64,000 bases of DNA. Source: an uncultured Clostridia bacterium. Its GTDB lineage: Bacteria; Bacillota; Clostridia; Christensenellales; Borkfalkiaceae. The notes beneath the pieces are model-generated. The model saw only the letters and a program-made list of their open reading frames with translations, had not been told where the DNA came from and searched no databases. The translations under genes and the position numbers were made by a program. The stretch covers positions 62,001-126,000 of the forward strand of contig CALVLN010000005.1 of assembly GCA_944338165.1 (NCBI GenBank), given 5' to 3'. This document shows positions 55,284-63,102 of the stretch, one piece after another; position 1 is the stretch's first letter; each line of letters begins with the position of its first letter.

Positions 55284-56360
55284 TCAGCCGTCGATGCGCC
55301 CGATAAAGACTTCTTCGAGTGCGGCGATGCCGCGAACGGGCTCCTCCGCGGCGGCGGAACGCGCCTCGGCGAGCATCGCGGAAGCGTCCCTGCCGGTGGC
55401 GCATTCGTAGGCGGCCATGGCGCGGAAATAGGCGCACGTCCCTTTGGCGTAAGCGGCGTCGGCGAGGTATTCCTCGGCGCGCTCGGGCGCGTCGGAAAGC
55501 ACGCAGTCCGCATAGATGAGATCGCAGGCAACGTCGCCGCGGTTGAGCTCCGGCAGATATTCGTACAGGGAGCGCAGCCGTTCCAGCTCGGAAAGCGCGC
55601 GCTCCTCCTTTCCCGCCCAGAAGTTATACTGCCAGCGCAGCTGCGTCAGCGCCTGAAATCCCCCGTCGTCCTCGCGCACGGCGGGAACGTCGTACAAAAG
55701 CTGCTCGCTCACGTCGGAATACGTCCCGCGGGAGAGGATCCCCTGCGCCGCAAGCACGTGCAGCGCTACCACGGCGGAAGGCTCGCGGCGGAGAAGCGAA
55801 CGCACCATCCCGCCGTCCGTCTTGCCGGTCGCCGTCTCCGCGGGATACAGGCAGGACGCCGCCTCCAGCAAGCTGAGCGGCGCAAACAACTGGAAAAAGT
55901 ACAGCACGGGGTGCATCGGCAGCAAAAACGTGAGAAGCAGCGCAACGCCGTATGCGAGGTTGAAGATCGCCCCGCCCAGGGAATAGACGATCATGCGGCG
56001 CTCGAGATTGCGGTCGTCCCGGGGATACATCTCGCAGGAGCCCGCCACGTCGCGGTGCCGCAGCCACTGCAGCTTCACCTTGTCGCCGATGCGGACGAGG
56101 CGCAGCCAGCCGAAGCGGACGGAAGAAAAATGCATGCCGGACAGAAAGCCGAACGCGAGATGCCCCAGCTCATGCACGAGCGTGTTGAGCGGCAGGAGGA
56201 TGAGGACGGCTACGGCAAAGCCGAACGCCCACAAAAACCCTTGATCCGCGCGCGCCGGATCGATGGCGGTGCAGGCGACGATGACCGTCCCGATGACGGC
56301 GATGAGCCCGCATATGATGAGAAACGCGCGGTAAGCGCCCGATTTCGAGATCCCGCTCAT
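55284..56360 (-). CDS. Membrane M50-like metalloprotease
   Basis: A 358-residue membrane protein. Two N-terminal helices are followed by the zinc motif NTLVHELGHLAFG (HELGH near residues 63-67) inside a membrane segment, as in site-2 proteases. Further segments lie near 125-165, then a 170-residue helical, TPR-like cytoplasmic tail (ALSELERLRSLYEYLPELN, YADCVLSDAPERAEEYLADA). The second M50 motif (NxxPxxxxDG) is not obvious, so the enzyme may be divergent. It overlaps the ppx stop by 4 bases and closes the yabP-yabQ-divIC-ppx row. Confidence 0.75.
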   Translation of the reverse strand: MSGISKSGAYRAFLIICGLIAVIGTVIVACTAIDPARADQGFLWAFGFAVAVLILLPLNTLVHELGHLAFGFLSGMHFSSVRFGWLRLVRIGDKVKLQWLRHRDVAGSCEMYPRDDRNLERRMIVYSLGGAIFNLAYGVALLLTFLLPMHPVLYFFQLFAPLSLLEAASCLYPAETATGKTDGGMVRSLLRREPSAVVALHVLAAQGILSRGTYSDVSEQLLYDVPAVREDDGGFQALTQLRWQYNFWAGKEERALSELERLRSLYEYLPELNRGDVACDLIYADCVLSDAPERAEEYLADAAYAKGTCAYFRAMAAYECATGRDASAMLAEARSAAAEEPVRGIAALEEVFIGRIDG

Positions 56361-57217
56361 TTCAGCAACCTCCGAATCACATATCCTTCCTGATTGTCGC
56401 GGTCGGACGCGTACACGCAGTCAAGCCGCAGTTTTTCCATGATGCGGGAGAGCAGCAGCGTCCCGCCGCCGATGATGTCGGCGCGCTTTACGTCCATTCC
56501 GGGGAGCGCCCTGCGCGCATCCGCCGGAAGATGAAGCAGCCGCCCGGCGAGCGCCTTCACGGCCTCTGCCGTCATGCAGTGATCCTGTATCTTGTGCGGA
56601 TCGTACACGGGAAGCGCCTGAAGCAGAGCGGAGACCGTAGTCGCCGTGCCCCCCACCGCGTATACGCGTATTTTTTCGGGGCATCCTTCCAAAGCGGAAA
56701 GCACAGGCCCGATGTGCGCGGAGAGCGCGGCTTCGTCCTGCCCGCAGCGATCGTAAAGGCGCACCGCGCCGACGTCCATGCTGACGGAAAAGACGATCTT
56801 CCCGCCCCTGCGCACGCACACTTCCGTGCTGGCGCCGCCGATGTCGACGATGCCGCCGTCCGCCGCCCCGAGCGCGCCGGAGAGGCCGAGCATCGCCTCC
56901 TCTTCGCCCGAGACGACGTCGACGTCCAGCCCGCAGAGCGCGCGGACGCGCGCACGGAATTCGCCGCCGTTTTCCGCACGGCGCACGGCTGCGGTGGCAA
57001 AGGCGCAGACGGCGTCCGCCCCCTCCCGCGCGGCGCGTTCCGCACAGTCGGCGACGGCGCGCGCCGTGCGCTCCATCGCCTCCTCGCGGAGAACGGGGCG
57101 CCCCTCGATGCCCTCGCCGAGCCGGGTGGTGATCACGTGCTTATACAAAGTAGTTCCGTCCGCCCACATCATCAGGCGGACGGAATTGGAACCGATGTCG
57201 ATCACACCGAATTTCAT
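56357..57217 (-). CDS. Ppx/GppA-type phosphatase
   Basis: A 286-residue ASKHA-fold phosphatase: phosphate-1 loop VIDIGSNSVRLMM near residue 5, GADAVCAFATAAVRRAENG, catalytic Glu region VVSGEEEAMLGLSGAL, phosphate-2 loop GGIVDIGGASTEV, and adenosine-type loop VYAVGGTATTVSALL. It is the short form without the C-terminal HD domain, and would degrade polyphosphate or pppGpp. It follows divIC by 3 bases, an arrangement seen in other Firmicutes. Confidence 0.92.
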   Translation of the reverse strand: MKFGVIDIGSNSVRLMMWADGTTLYKHVITTRLGEGIEGRPVLREEAMERTARAVADCAERAAREGADAVCAFATAAVRRAENGGEFRARVRALCGLDVDVVSGEEEAMLGLSGALGAADGGIVDIGGASTEVCVRRGGKIVFSVSMDVGAVRLYDRCGQDEAALSAHIGPVLSALEGCPEKIRVYAVGGTATTVSALLQALPVYDPHKIQDHCMTAEAVKALAGRLLHLPADARRALPGMDVKRADIIGGGTLLLSRIMEKLRLDCVYASDRDNQEGYVIRRLLK

Positions 57218-57220
57218 ACG

Positions 57221-57490
57221 TCACTTGTCGGACGGGAAACGGAACCCGTACTCATAAGCGAGCTGTTCCAGATATTCCTTCGTCTTATAATATTCGTATT
57301 TGTTCTCGCCGTCGGCGATGAGCTGCTCGAGCGCCTCCACTTCCTCGTTCATCTTGTCCACCTCCGCGCGCCGGACGCCGATCTGCACCAGCTGGAAGAT
57401 GATGACGATGAGGAGGAACAGGAGCAGGAGCGAGCCCGCGATCGTCGCGGCGATCACGATTTTTTTCGTTCTCTCTTGCTGATCGGGCAT
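57221..57490 (-). CDS. divIC: Septum formation initiator, DivIC/FtsB type
   Basis: An 89-residue bitopic membrane protein. A basic N-terminus and one membrane segment (ATIAGSLLLLFLLIVIIFQL) lead into a coiled coil (RRAEVDKMNEEVEALEQLIADG) and the terminal KTKEYLEQLAYEYGFRFP motif, which in DivIC/FtsB contacts FtsL. The yabP-yabQ-divIC order is the same as in Bacillus. Its start lies inside the end of yabQ. Confidence 0.92.
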   Translation of the reverse strand: MPDQQERTKKIVIAATIAGSLLLLFLLIVIIFQLVQIGVRRAEVDKMNEEVEALEQLIADGENKYEYYKTKEYLEQLAYEYGFRFPSDK

Positions 57491-57840
57491 GATTTCCGTC
57501 CTTTTTTCCGTGCAGGCCGCAGCCTGCCTGCGATTTTCTTGCCCTTATTATATACGATTTTTCCAAAAAAAGCAATGATTTCATGGATACTTTTTCGATA
57601 AAGAAAAAGTCCCGCAAGGCAGCCCGGCAAATGATACAGGCGGAATGCGGGCAGCGAAAAATGCAGAGAAAAGAGCAGATAAAGCAGGGAAAGAACGGCA
57701 AAAAAGGCGACGTCGCAGAAAAACGCCGCCGCCCCGCCCCCGAGCCGCCTGCCCAGCAGGGACGCCCCGTCGTAAAAGATCCCGCCCGAAACGCCGCAGA
57801 GCATACAGACGAGAAGGGCAAAAAATTCCCCGCCCTTCAT
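57454..57840 (-). CDS. yabQ: Spore cortex biosynthesis protein YabQ
   Basis: A 128-residue membrane protein with about three segments (FFALLVCMLCGVSGGIFYDG, FFCDVAFFAVLSLLYLLF, LPGCLAGLFLYRKS) and a very basic tail. In Bacillus YabQ sits in the outer forespore membrane and is needed for cortex formation. ATG 57840 overlaps the yabP stop by 4 bases, and its 3' end overlaps divIC by 37. Confidence 0.9.
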   Translation of the reverse strand: MKGGEFFALLVCMLCGVSGGIFYDGASLLGRRLGGGAAAFFCDVAFFAVLSLLYLLFSLHFSLPAFRLYHLPGCLAGLFLYRKSIHEIIAFFGKIVYNKGKKIAGRLRPARKKGRKSCPISKRERKKS

Positions 57841-58085
57841 CGGAAAAGGCGGAAGGCGGCGCCGAAGCGCACGCTCGTCACCTGTCCGCTCGCGGCAAAA
57901 TTGCCGTTCCCCTGCGAAAAGGACAGGATCTTCAGCCCCGTCCCCGCGATCTGCACCCGCTTGCCCGCCACGGTCAGCGAGATGGCGTTTTCCGAAAAAC
58001 TGTCCACCCGCTCCACGCCCGTCAGCGTCAGCCGCCTGCCCTGCTCGAGCGTCATCACGCTCTCCGTCCCTTTCGGCTCTTCCAT
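57837..58085 (-). CDS. yabP: Sporulation protein YabP
   Basis: An 82-residue protein of the YabP/YqfC family: RLTLTGVERVDSFSENAISLTVAGKRVQIAGTGLKI, then LSFSQGNGNFAASGQVTSVRF. The short all-beta protein is produced with YabQ during spore formation. It is the first gene of yabP-yabQ-divIC-ppx. Confidence 0.93.
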   Translation of the reverse strand: MEEPKGTESVMTLEQGRRLTLTGVERVDSFSENAISLTVAGKRVQIAGTGLKILSFSQGNGNFAASGQVTSVRFGAAFRLFR

Positions 58086-58152
58086 GTTCCTATCCTATGC
58101 GGAAGGCCGCGGCAATATGAAAGGCGGGCGCACGGATGCGCCCGCCTTCTCG

Positions 58153-59916
58153 TCACTCCCCGGCAAACTGCGAATTGTAGAGGGAAGCGTAAAATCCGTT
58201 CTGTGCGAGCAGCCCCTCGTGCGTGCCCTGCTCGATCACGTTGCCGTCCTTCATCACGAGGATGAGATCGGCATTCTTGATGGTGGAAAGGCGGTGGGCG
58301 ATGACGAAACTCGTCCTGCCGCGCGTCAGATTGTCCATCGCCTCCTGGATGACCTCCTCGGTGCGCGTGTCGACGTTGCTCGTCGCCTCGTCGAGGATGA
58401 GCATGGGCGCGTTCTCCACCATGGCGCGGGCAATGGTGATCAGCTGTTTCTGCCCGCCGGAGATCTCGTCGGGATTTTCCACGTAATGACCGAGCCCGCC
58501 CGGCTGCGTGGCGACGTAATGGGAGATCCCCGCCGCCTCGCACGCCTCCTTCAGCCGTTCTTCGGGGACGTCCTTGCAATAGGCGATGTTCTCGCGCAGC
58601 GTGCCCTCGAACATCCAGGTATCCTGCAGGACCATGCCGAACAGGTCGTGGATCTCCTCGCGCGGCATATCCTTGACGGAAACGCCGTCGATCAGGATGT
58701 CCCCGCCGTCCATCTCGTAGAACCGCATGAGCAGGTTGACCATCGTGGTCTTGCCCGCCCCCGTCGGCCCGACGATCGCGACCTTCCAGCCCGGCTGCAC
58801 CTTCGCCGAAAAATCGGGGATGATGATGCGGGATTCATCGTATCCGAAGCGCACGTGGCGGAATTCCACCTCCCCGCGCACGCCGCCCGTGAGCTGCCGC
58901 ACCTTGCCGCTCTCGTCGGAAAGTTCCTCCTCGTTCAAAAACCCGAAGACGCGCGTGCTCGCCGCCGCCGCGCTCTGCAGCACGTTGAAGGCCTGCGCGA
59001 TCTGCGAAAGCGGGCTCTGGAAGAGGTTGACGTAGACGAGGAACGCGGAAAGCATCCCATAATCGGCGCTGCCTTCTGCGATCATCAGCCCGGCGACGAC
59101 GCACACCGCCGCATAGGCAAAGTAGGAAACGAACGTCATGGCGGGCTGCATCGCGCCCGAGAGCGCCTGCGAAAGGAAGGTGCTGCGACGCAGGCGGCGA
59201 TTGGTCTTTTCAAAGTCCTCGCGGCGCTCCGCTTCGGCGTTGAACGCCTTGACGACGAGCTGCCCCGAATACGTCTCCTCCACCTTGCCGTTGAGTTCGG
59301 CGAGCTCGTTTTGCAGCTTTTTGAACTGCGGCTGGGAGAAGCGCATGATCACGAACATCAGCACCGCCATAAACGGCACGATGAGAAGCACGGTGAGCGC
59401 GAGCTGCCAGCTGGTGACGAACATGGCGATGAGCACGCCGACGAGCATGCACACCGACTGCACGGCCATCGACACCGACTGCTGCAGGGAATTGCCGATG
59501 GTATCCACGTCGTTCGTGACGATGGAGAGCGTATCGCCGTACGGGTGCGCGTCAAAGTATCTGAGCGGCACGCGGTTGATCTTTGCGGTGATCTCCGCCC
59601 GCAGCCCCTTGCACGCCTTCTGCGAGACGGTCGTCATGAGGAAAGACGACACATAGGTGCAAAGCGCGTTGCAGGCGTAAAAGATCATGAGGATGACGGC
59701 AAATTTTGCAAGCGCCCCCATATCGACGGGCGACCCGCCGAAGCTCGCCGTGATGACGTTGACGAGCTCGGAGAGCACCTGCGGCGCAAGGATGGAAAGC
59801 ACCGTCGCCGCCGCCGTGAACAGCAGCGAGAGCAAAACGGGAAGATAATACGGCCTCAGAAAGAGGACGAGCTCCCCGAGCCCGTGCCGGCGTTTTTGCT
59901 GAGATACGTTCGTCAT
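58153..59916 (-). CDS. ABC exporter subunit B (canonical catalytic site)
   Basis: A 587-residue half-transporter: six membrane helices in residues 20-320 and an ATPase domain with Walker A GPTGAGKTT, Q-loop VLQDTWMFEG, signature ISGGQKQ and Walker B LILDEATSNVD with the catalytic Glu. The switch His is in VIAHRLS. It pairs with the upstream gene 59913-61655 as a heterodimeric, multidrug-type exporter. ATG 59916 overlaps that gene's stop (ATGA). Substrate unknown; the adjacent MarR gene suggests induction by a toxic compound. Confidence 0.93.
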   Translation of the reverse strand: MTNVSQQKRRHGLGELVLFLRPYYLPVLLSLLFTAAATVLSILAPQVLSELVNVITASFGGSPVDMGALAKFAVILMIFYACNALCTYVSSFLMTTVSQKACKGLRAEITAKINRVPLRYFDAHPYGDTLSIVTNDVDTIGNSLQQSVSMAVQSVCMLVGVLIAMFVTSWQLALTVLLIVPFMAVLMFVIMRFSQPQFKKLQNELAELNGKVEETYSGQLVVKAFNAEAERREDFEKTNRRLRRSTFLSQALSGAMQPAMTFVSYFAYAAVCVVAGLMIAEGSADYGMLSAFLVYVNLFQSPLSQIAQAFNVLQSAAAASTRVFGFLNEEELSDESGKVRQLTGGVRGEVEFRHVRFGYDESRIIIPDFSAKVQPGWKVAIVGPTGAGKTTMVNLLMRFYEMDGGDILIDGVSVKDMPREEIHDLFGMVLQDTWMFEGTLRENIAYCKDVPEERLKEACEAAGISHYVATQPGGLGHYVENPDEISGGQKQLITIARAMVENAPMLILDEATSNVDTRTEEVIQEAMDNLTRGRTSFVIAHRLSTIKNADLILVMKDGNVIEQGTHEGLLAQNGFYASLYNSQFAGE

Positions 59917-61655
59917 AAGCCAAGTTCCTCCCCGGAAAGCTGTGAAAGCGCGATGTCGCGGTAGACGGGGCAACTGCGCAGCAGTTCCGCGTGCGTGCCC
60001 TGCCCGACCGCTTTGCCATTATCGAGCACGACGATGAGATCCGCGTCCATGATGGTGCCGATGCGCTGGGCGACGATGAGTTTGGTCACGCCCGCCATCT
60101 TTTCGCCGAGGTTTTCCCGCACCTTTTTGTCCGTCCGGTAATCGAGCGCGGAAAAGCTGTCGTCAAAGATGAGGATCTCCGGCCGTTTTGCCACGGCGCG
60201 GGCGATGGAAAGGCGCTGTTTCTGCCCGCCGGAGACGTTCTTGCCGCCCTGGGAGATGCGGCTTTCAAAGCCTCCCATCTCTTCGATGAAGCCGCTCGCC
60301 TCGGCGATGTCCGCCGCCTCGCGGACGGCGTTTTCGTCCGCATCCCCGCCGAAGGCGATGTTTTCCGCCACCGTGCCACGGAAAAGCACCCCTTTTTGCG
60401 GTACGTAGCCGATCTTTTCGCGCAGATCCTTCTGCGTGAGCGAACGCACGTCGGCGCCGTCCACCAAAACCTGCCCTTCCGTGGCGTCGTAAAAGCGGGG
60501 CACGAGGTTGATGAGCGTCGATTTTCCGCTGCCCGTGCTGCCGATAAAGGCGACCGTCTGCCCCCGTTCCGCGCGGAAGGAGACGTGTTCGAAGACGCAC
60601 GCCTCCGCGTCGGGATAGCGGAAGCTCACGTCGCGGAATTCCACAGTCCCCCGCTCGGTGACGGGCGCAGACTCCGCGGGATCGGAGATCGAACAGGGCG
60701 TATCCAGCACTTCGTTGATGCGTTTGGCGGAGACCTGTGCGCGCGGCAGCAGGATAAACATCATGAGCATCATCAAAAACGCCATCACGACCTGCGAAGC
60801 GAGCATCATAAAGGCGACGATCGTCTCGTAATCGATCCTGCCCGCATTCATCAGCGAAGCGCCCAGCCAGTAAATGGCGAGCGTCAGGCCGTTCATCACG
60901 AGCATCATGACGGGGCTCATGAGCGCGATGACCCGCCCCGTGAAGAGGTTGGCGGCGGTAAACTTTTCGTTTTCGCGCGCAAACTTTTCCTCCTGATACG
61001 TCTCGGCGTTGTAGGCGCGCACCACGCGGATGCCCGTGAGGTTCTCCCGCGTGACGCCGTTGAGGCGGTCCGTGAGCTTCTGCATCGCGCGGAAGCGCGG
61101 CATGACGGTGAGCATGATGGCGAGGATGCAGAGGACGAGGATGACCACCGCGACCGCCGTCGCCGCCGTGAGCTCCGCGCTCGAAGCGTTGATCTTGCAG
61201 ATCGCCCACACCGCCATGACGGGCGCATAGACGAGCATGCGCAAAATCATGACGTTTGCCATCTGTACCTGCTGCACGTCGTTCGTGGTGCGGGTGATGA
61301 GCGACGCGGTGGAAAACCGGTTGACTTCGGCGACGGAAAAGCGCTCCACCTTGTCATAGATCCTGCCGCGCACCGCCGCCGAAAGATCGCTCGATACGCG
61401 CGCCGCCGCAAAGCCGATCGCCGCCTGGGCGAGCGCGCTCGCCGCCGCGTAGCCGAGCATGATGCCTCCTTCCCGCCAGATGTCCCCCGTGGAAGCGCCG
61501 GGAAGGTGCAGGCTGACCGCCTGGATCGCCCCCACGATCGCCGAGATCTGATCGGTGAGGCACATGGTGAAAAACACCTGCGCGACGGTCAGCGCGGCGA
61601 TGAGCGCCGTGAGCGCCCAGTCGATCGGCCGGAAATTTTTATACAGTTTCAGCAT
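59913..61655 (-). CDS. ABC exporter subunit A (degenerate site)
   Basis: A 580-residue half-transporter with six membrane helices and an ATPase domain: Walker A GSTGSGKST, Q-loop VPQKGVLFRG, signature VSGGQKQR. Walker B reads ILIFDDSFSALD, with Asp in place of the catalytic Glu, and the switch position is Gln (VAQRIG) instead of His. This pair of changes is the hallmark of the non-hydrolysing site in heterodimeric exporters such as BmrCD and TM287/288. It follows the MarR gene with a 17-base overlap. Confidence 0.93.
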   Translation of the reverse strand: MLKLYKNFRPIDWALTALIAALTVAQVFFTMCLTDQISAIVGAIQAVSLHLPGASTGDIWREGGIMLGYAAASALAQAAIGFAAARVSSDLSAAVRGRIYDKVERFSVAEVNRFSTASLITRTTNDVQQVQMANVMILRMLVYAPVMAVWAICKINASSAELTAATAVAVVILVLCILAIMLTVMPRFRAMQKLTDRLNGVTRENLTGIRVVRAYNAETYQEEKFARENEKFTAANLFTGRVIALMSPVMMLVMNGLTLAIYWLGASLMNAGRIDYETIVAFMMLASQVVMAFLMMLMMFILLPRAQVSAKRINEVLDTPCSISDPAESAPVTERGTVEFRDVSFRYPDAEACVFEHVSFRAERGQTVAFIGSTGSGKSTLINLVPRFYDATEGQVLVDGADVRSLTQKDLREKIGYVPQKGVLFRGTVAENIAFGGDADENAVREAADIAEASGFIEEMGGFESRISQGGKNVSGGQKQRLSIARAVAKRPEILIFDDSFSALDYRTDKKVRENLGEKMAGVTKLIVAQRIGTIMDADLIVVLDNGKAVGQGTHAELLRSCPVYRDIALSQLSGEELGL

Positions 61656-62124
61656 GATCGCCCTCCGTTCCTTCTTGTTCTTGTATGACCTCGCTCACCG
61701 CTTCGTCAAGCGAGGAAAGCGCGGCGTTGCAATTGGCGAAAAACCGGTTCTGCTCCTCCTCCGGCACGGCGGAAAGCGCGCGCGTGAGCATGGCGCCCGA
61801 CTTCTGCCGCAGCCGCTCCAATTCCGCCTCTCCCGCTGGAGTGATGCGCACGCACACGCTGCGCCCCTCCTTTTCCCGCCTCAAAAGCCCCTTTTCTTCC
61901 AGGGGACGCAGCAGCCGGCACACGTTCGGCATGGCGCGCCCCGTCAGCTTGACGAGGTCGGTGATCGTGGCGTGTCTGCCGTTCCGCAGTTCAAACTCAC
62001 GCAGATTGGCAAGCGCAAAAGCGCTCCCCTGCCTCTTCGTCAGAATGGCAAATTTGTGCATGATGAGCCTGAGTTCAAGCAGCAGCGCAAAGGCGTGCGA
62101 GATCTTATCGTTTTCTTTTTCCAT
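61639..62124 (-). CDS. MarR-family transcriptional regulator
   Basis: A 161-residue winged-helix regulator: helix pair FALLLELRLIMHKFA, recognition region ATITDLVKLTGRAMPNVCRLLRPLEEKGLL, wing RREKEGRSVCVRITPAGE, and a C-terminal dimerisation helix. ATG 62124 is preceded by CGGAGGA; the frame stays open upstream without homology. It is first in an operon with the two exporter genes. A palindrome between promoter and start suggests that it represses itself and the exporter. Confidence 0.92.
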   Translation of the reverse strand: MEKENDKISHAFALLLELRLIMHKFAILTKRQGSAFALANLREFELRNGRHATITDLVKLTGRAMPNVCRLLRPLEEKGLLRREKEGRSVCVRITPAGEAELERLRQKSGAMLTRALSAVPEEEQNRFFANCNAALSSLDEAVSEVIQEQEGTEGDHAETV

Positions 62125-62140
62125 GCGATCCTCCGTCATT

Positions 62141-62162
62141 ATGCTTATCAGGCGATAAGTAT
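62141..62162 (-). promoter_or_regulatory. Putative MarR operator
   Basis: ATGCTTATC AGGC GATAAGTAT: arms match at 8 of 9 positions. It lies between a likely -10 box (TATATT, 62171-62176) and the marR-type gene. Confidence 0.6.
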
Positions 62163-62221
62163 TCACGCAGAATATATACCCGCGGCATCGGCAGCCGAAA
62201 CGTCGCAAGGCAATTTTTTGC

Positions 62222-62250
62222 TTGACAGTTTTTCCGCCGCAGAGTACAAT
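62222..62250 (+). promoter_or_regulatory. Promoter of the ylmH-like gene, leaderless arrangement
   Basis: TTGACA (62222-62227), 17-bp spacer, TACAAT (62245-62250), 9 bases without a ribosome site, ATG 62260. Confidence 0.8.
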
Positions 62251-62259
62251 ACCCCTGTC

Positions 62260-62985
62260 ATGCAACTGCTTCTTCCCCATCTGCGCGACCTTGCGGAACG
62301 CGCCTATCAGAGCGGACGGCCCGTCTTTTCCGATTTTTTGAGCGAAAGCGAATGCGCGGAATTTTACCTGCATCAGCGCGAATTTTCCTATGCGCAGCCC
62401 GCCCTTTGGGGCGGCGCGGAGGGATGCGTCCGGAAGATCGTGCGGTTCGGCAAAGAAGCTCCCTTCCCCGTCCGGCTGGTCGAGATCGCGCCCAGACAGA
62501 AAAAATTCGCGGAAAACTTCGGCCACCGCGACGTCCTCGGCGCCCTGCTCTCCCTGGGGCTGGAGCGCAGCACGCTCGGCGATCTCGCGCTCTCGGGCGG
62601 CAGCGCCTATTGCTTCTGCCTCGACCGCGTCGCCCCGCTCTTATGCGAAGAACTCACCCGCGTCCGCCGCACGGACGTCGTCTGCCGGGAAACCGACGCG
62701 CCCTTCCCCGCCGCGCATGAAACGCAGGAACGGGCGGTATTTCTCTCCTCCCTGCGCGCCGACTGCGTGCTCGCCGCGGCATACGGGCTCTCCCGTGCGG
62801 ACACCCTCGCCTGCTTCCGTGAGGAGCGCGTTTTGCTCAACGGGCGGCCGTGCACGGAAAACGCCAAAGAAATAAAGCCGGGCGACTGCCTCACCCTGCG
62901 CGGCAGGGGAAAATTCACCCTCGTCACCCTCGGCGGCGAATCCCGCAAAGGGAGACTGCGCGTCACGCTCTCCTTCCCTCAATAA
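62260..62985 (+). CDS. ylmH: S4-domain RNA-binding protein, YlmH type
   Basis: A 241-residue protein. The N-terminal part has FSDFLSESECAEFYL and the middle domain has HRDVLGALLSLGLERSTLGDLALSGGSAYCFC, which is highly characteristic of YlmH (DUF with HRDxLGxLLxLGxxRxxxGDI). The C-terminal S4 domain has YGLSRADTLACFREERVLLNGRPC and KPGDCLTLRGRGKF. YlmH homologues rescue stalled 50S-nascent-chain complexes and are often near ftsZ/divIVA; here the gene stands alone. The start is ATG 62260, just past a strong -10 box. Confidence 0.92.
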   Translation: MQLLLPHLRDLAERAYQSGRPVFSDFLSESECAEFYLHQREFSYAQPALWGGAEGCVRKIVRFGKEAPFPVRLVEIAPRQKKFAENFGHRDVLGALLSLGLERSTLGDLALSGGSAYCFCLDRVAPLLCEELTRVRRTDVVCRETDAPFPAAHETQERAVFLSSLRADCVLAAAYGLSRADTLACFREERVLLNGRPCTENAKEIKPGDCLTLRGRGKFTLVTLGGESRKGRLRVTLSFPQ

Positions 62986-62995
62986 GCAAAAAACA

Positions 62996-63025
62996 CAAAA
63001 AAGCGGGCAAAAGCCCGCTTTTTTC
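62996..63025. terminator. Terminator of the ylmH-like gene
   Basis: AAAAAGCGGGC AAAA GCCCGCTTTTTT hairpin after the stop at 62985. Confidence 0.9.
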
Positions 63026-63073
63026 ATACTATGTCACACATAAACGATGTTTTATGCATGACATAGTACTATG
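63024..63073. repeat. Head-to-head pair of TATTATG-family repeats (copies D1 and D2)
   Basis: TACTATG TCACA CATAAA (63027-63044) and its inverted relative TTTATG CATGA CATAGTA (63051-63068) with 6 bases between. The two can pair as a long stem. They lie next to the ylmH terminator. Confidence 0.65.
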
Positions 63074-63102
63074 AAATTGCGTTAAAACTGTGATTTGACC
63101 CG

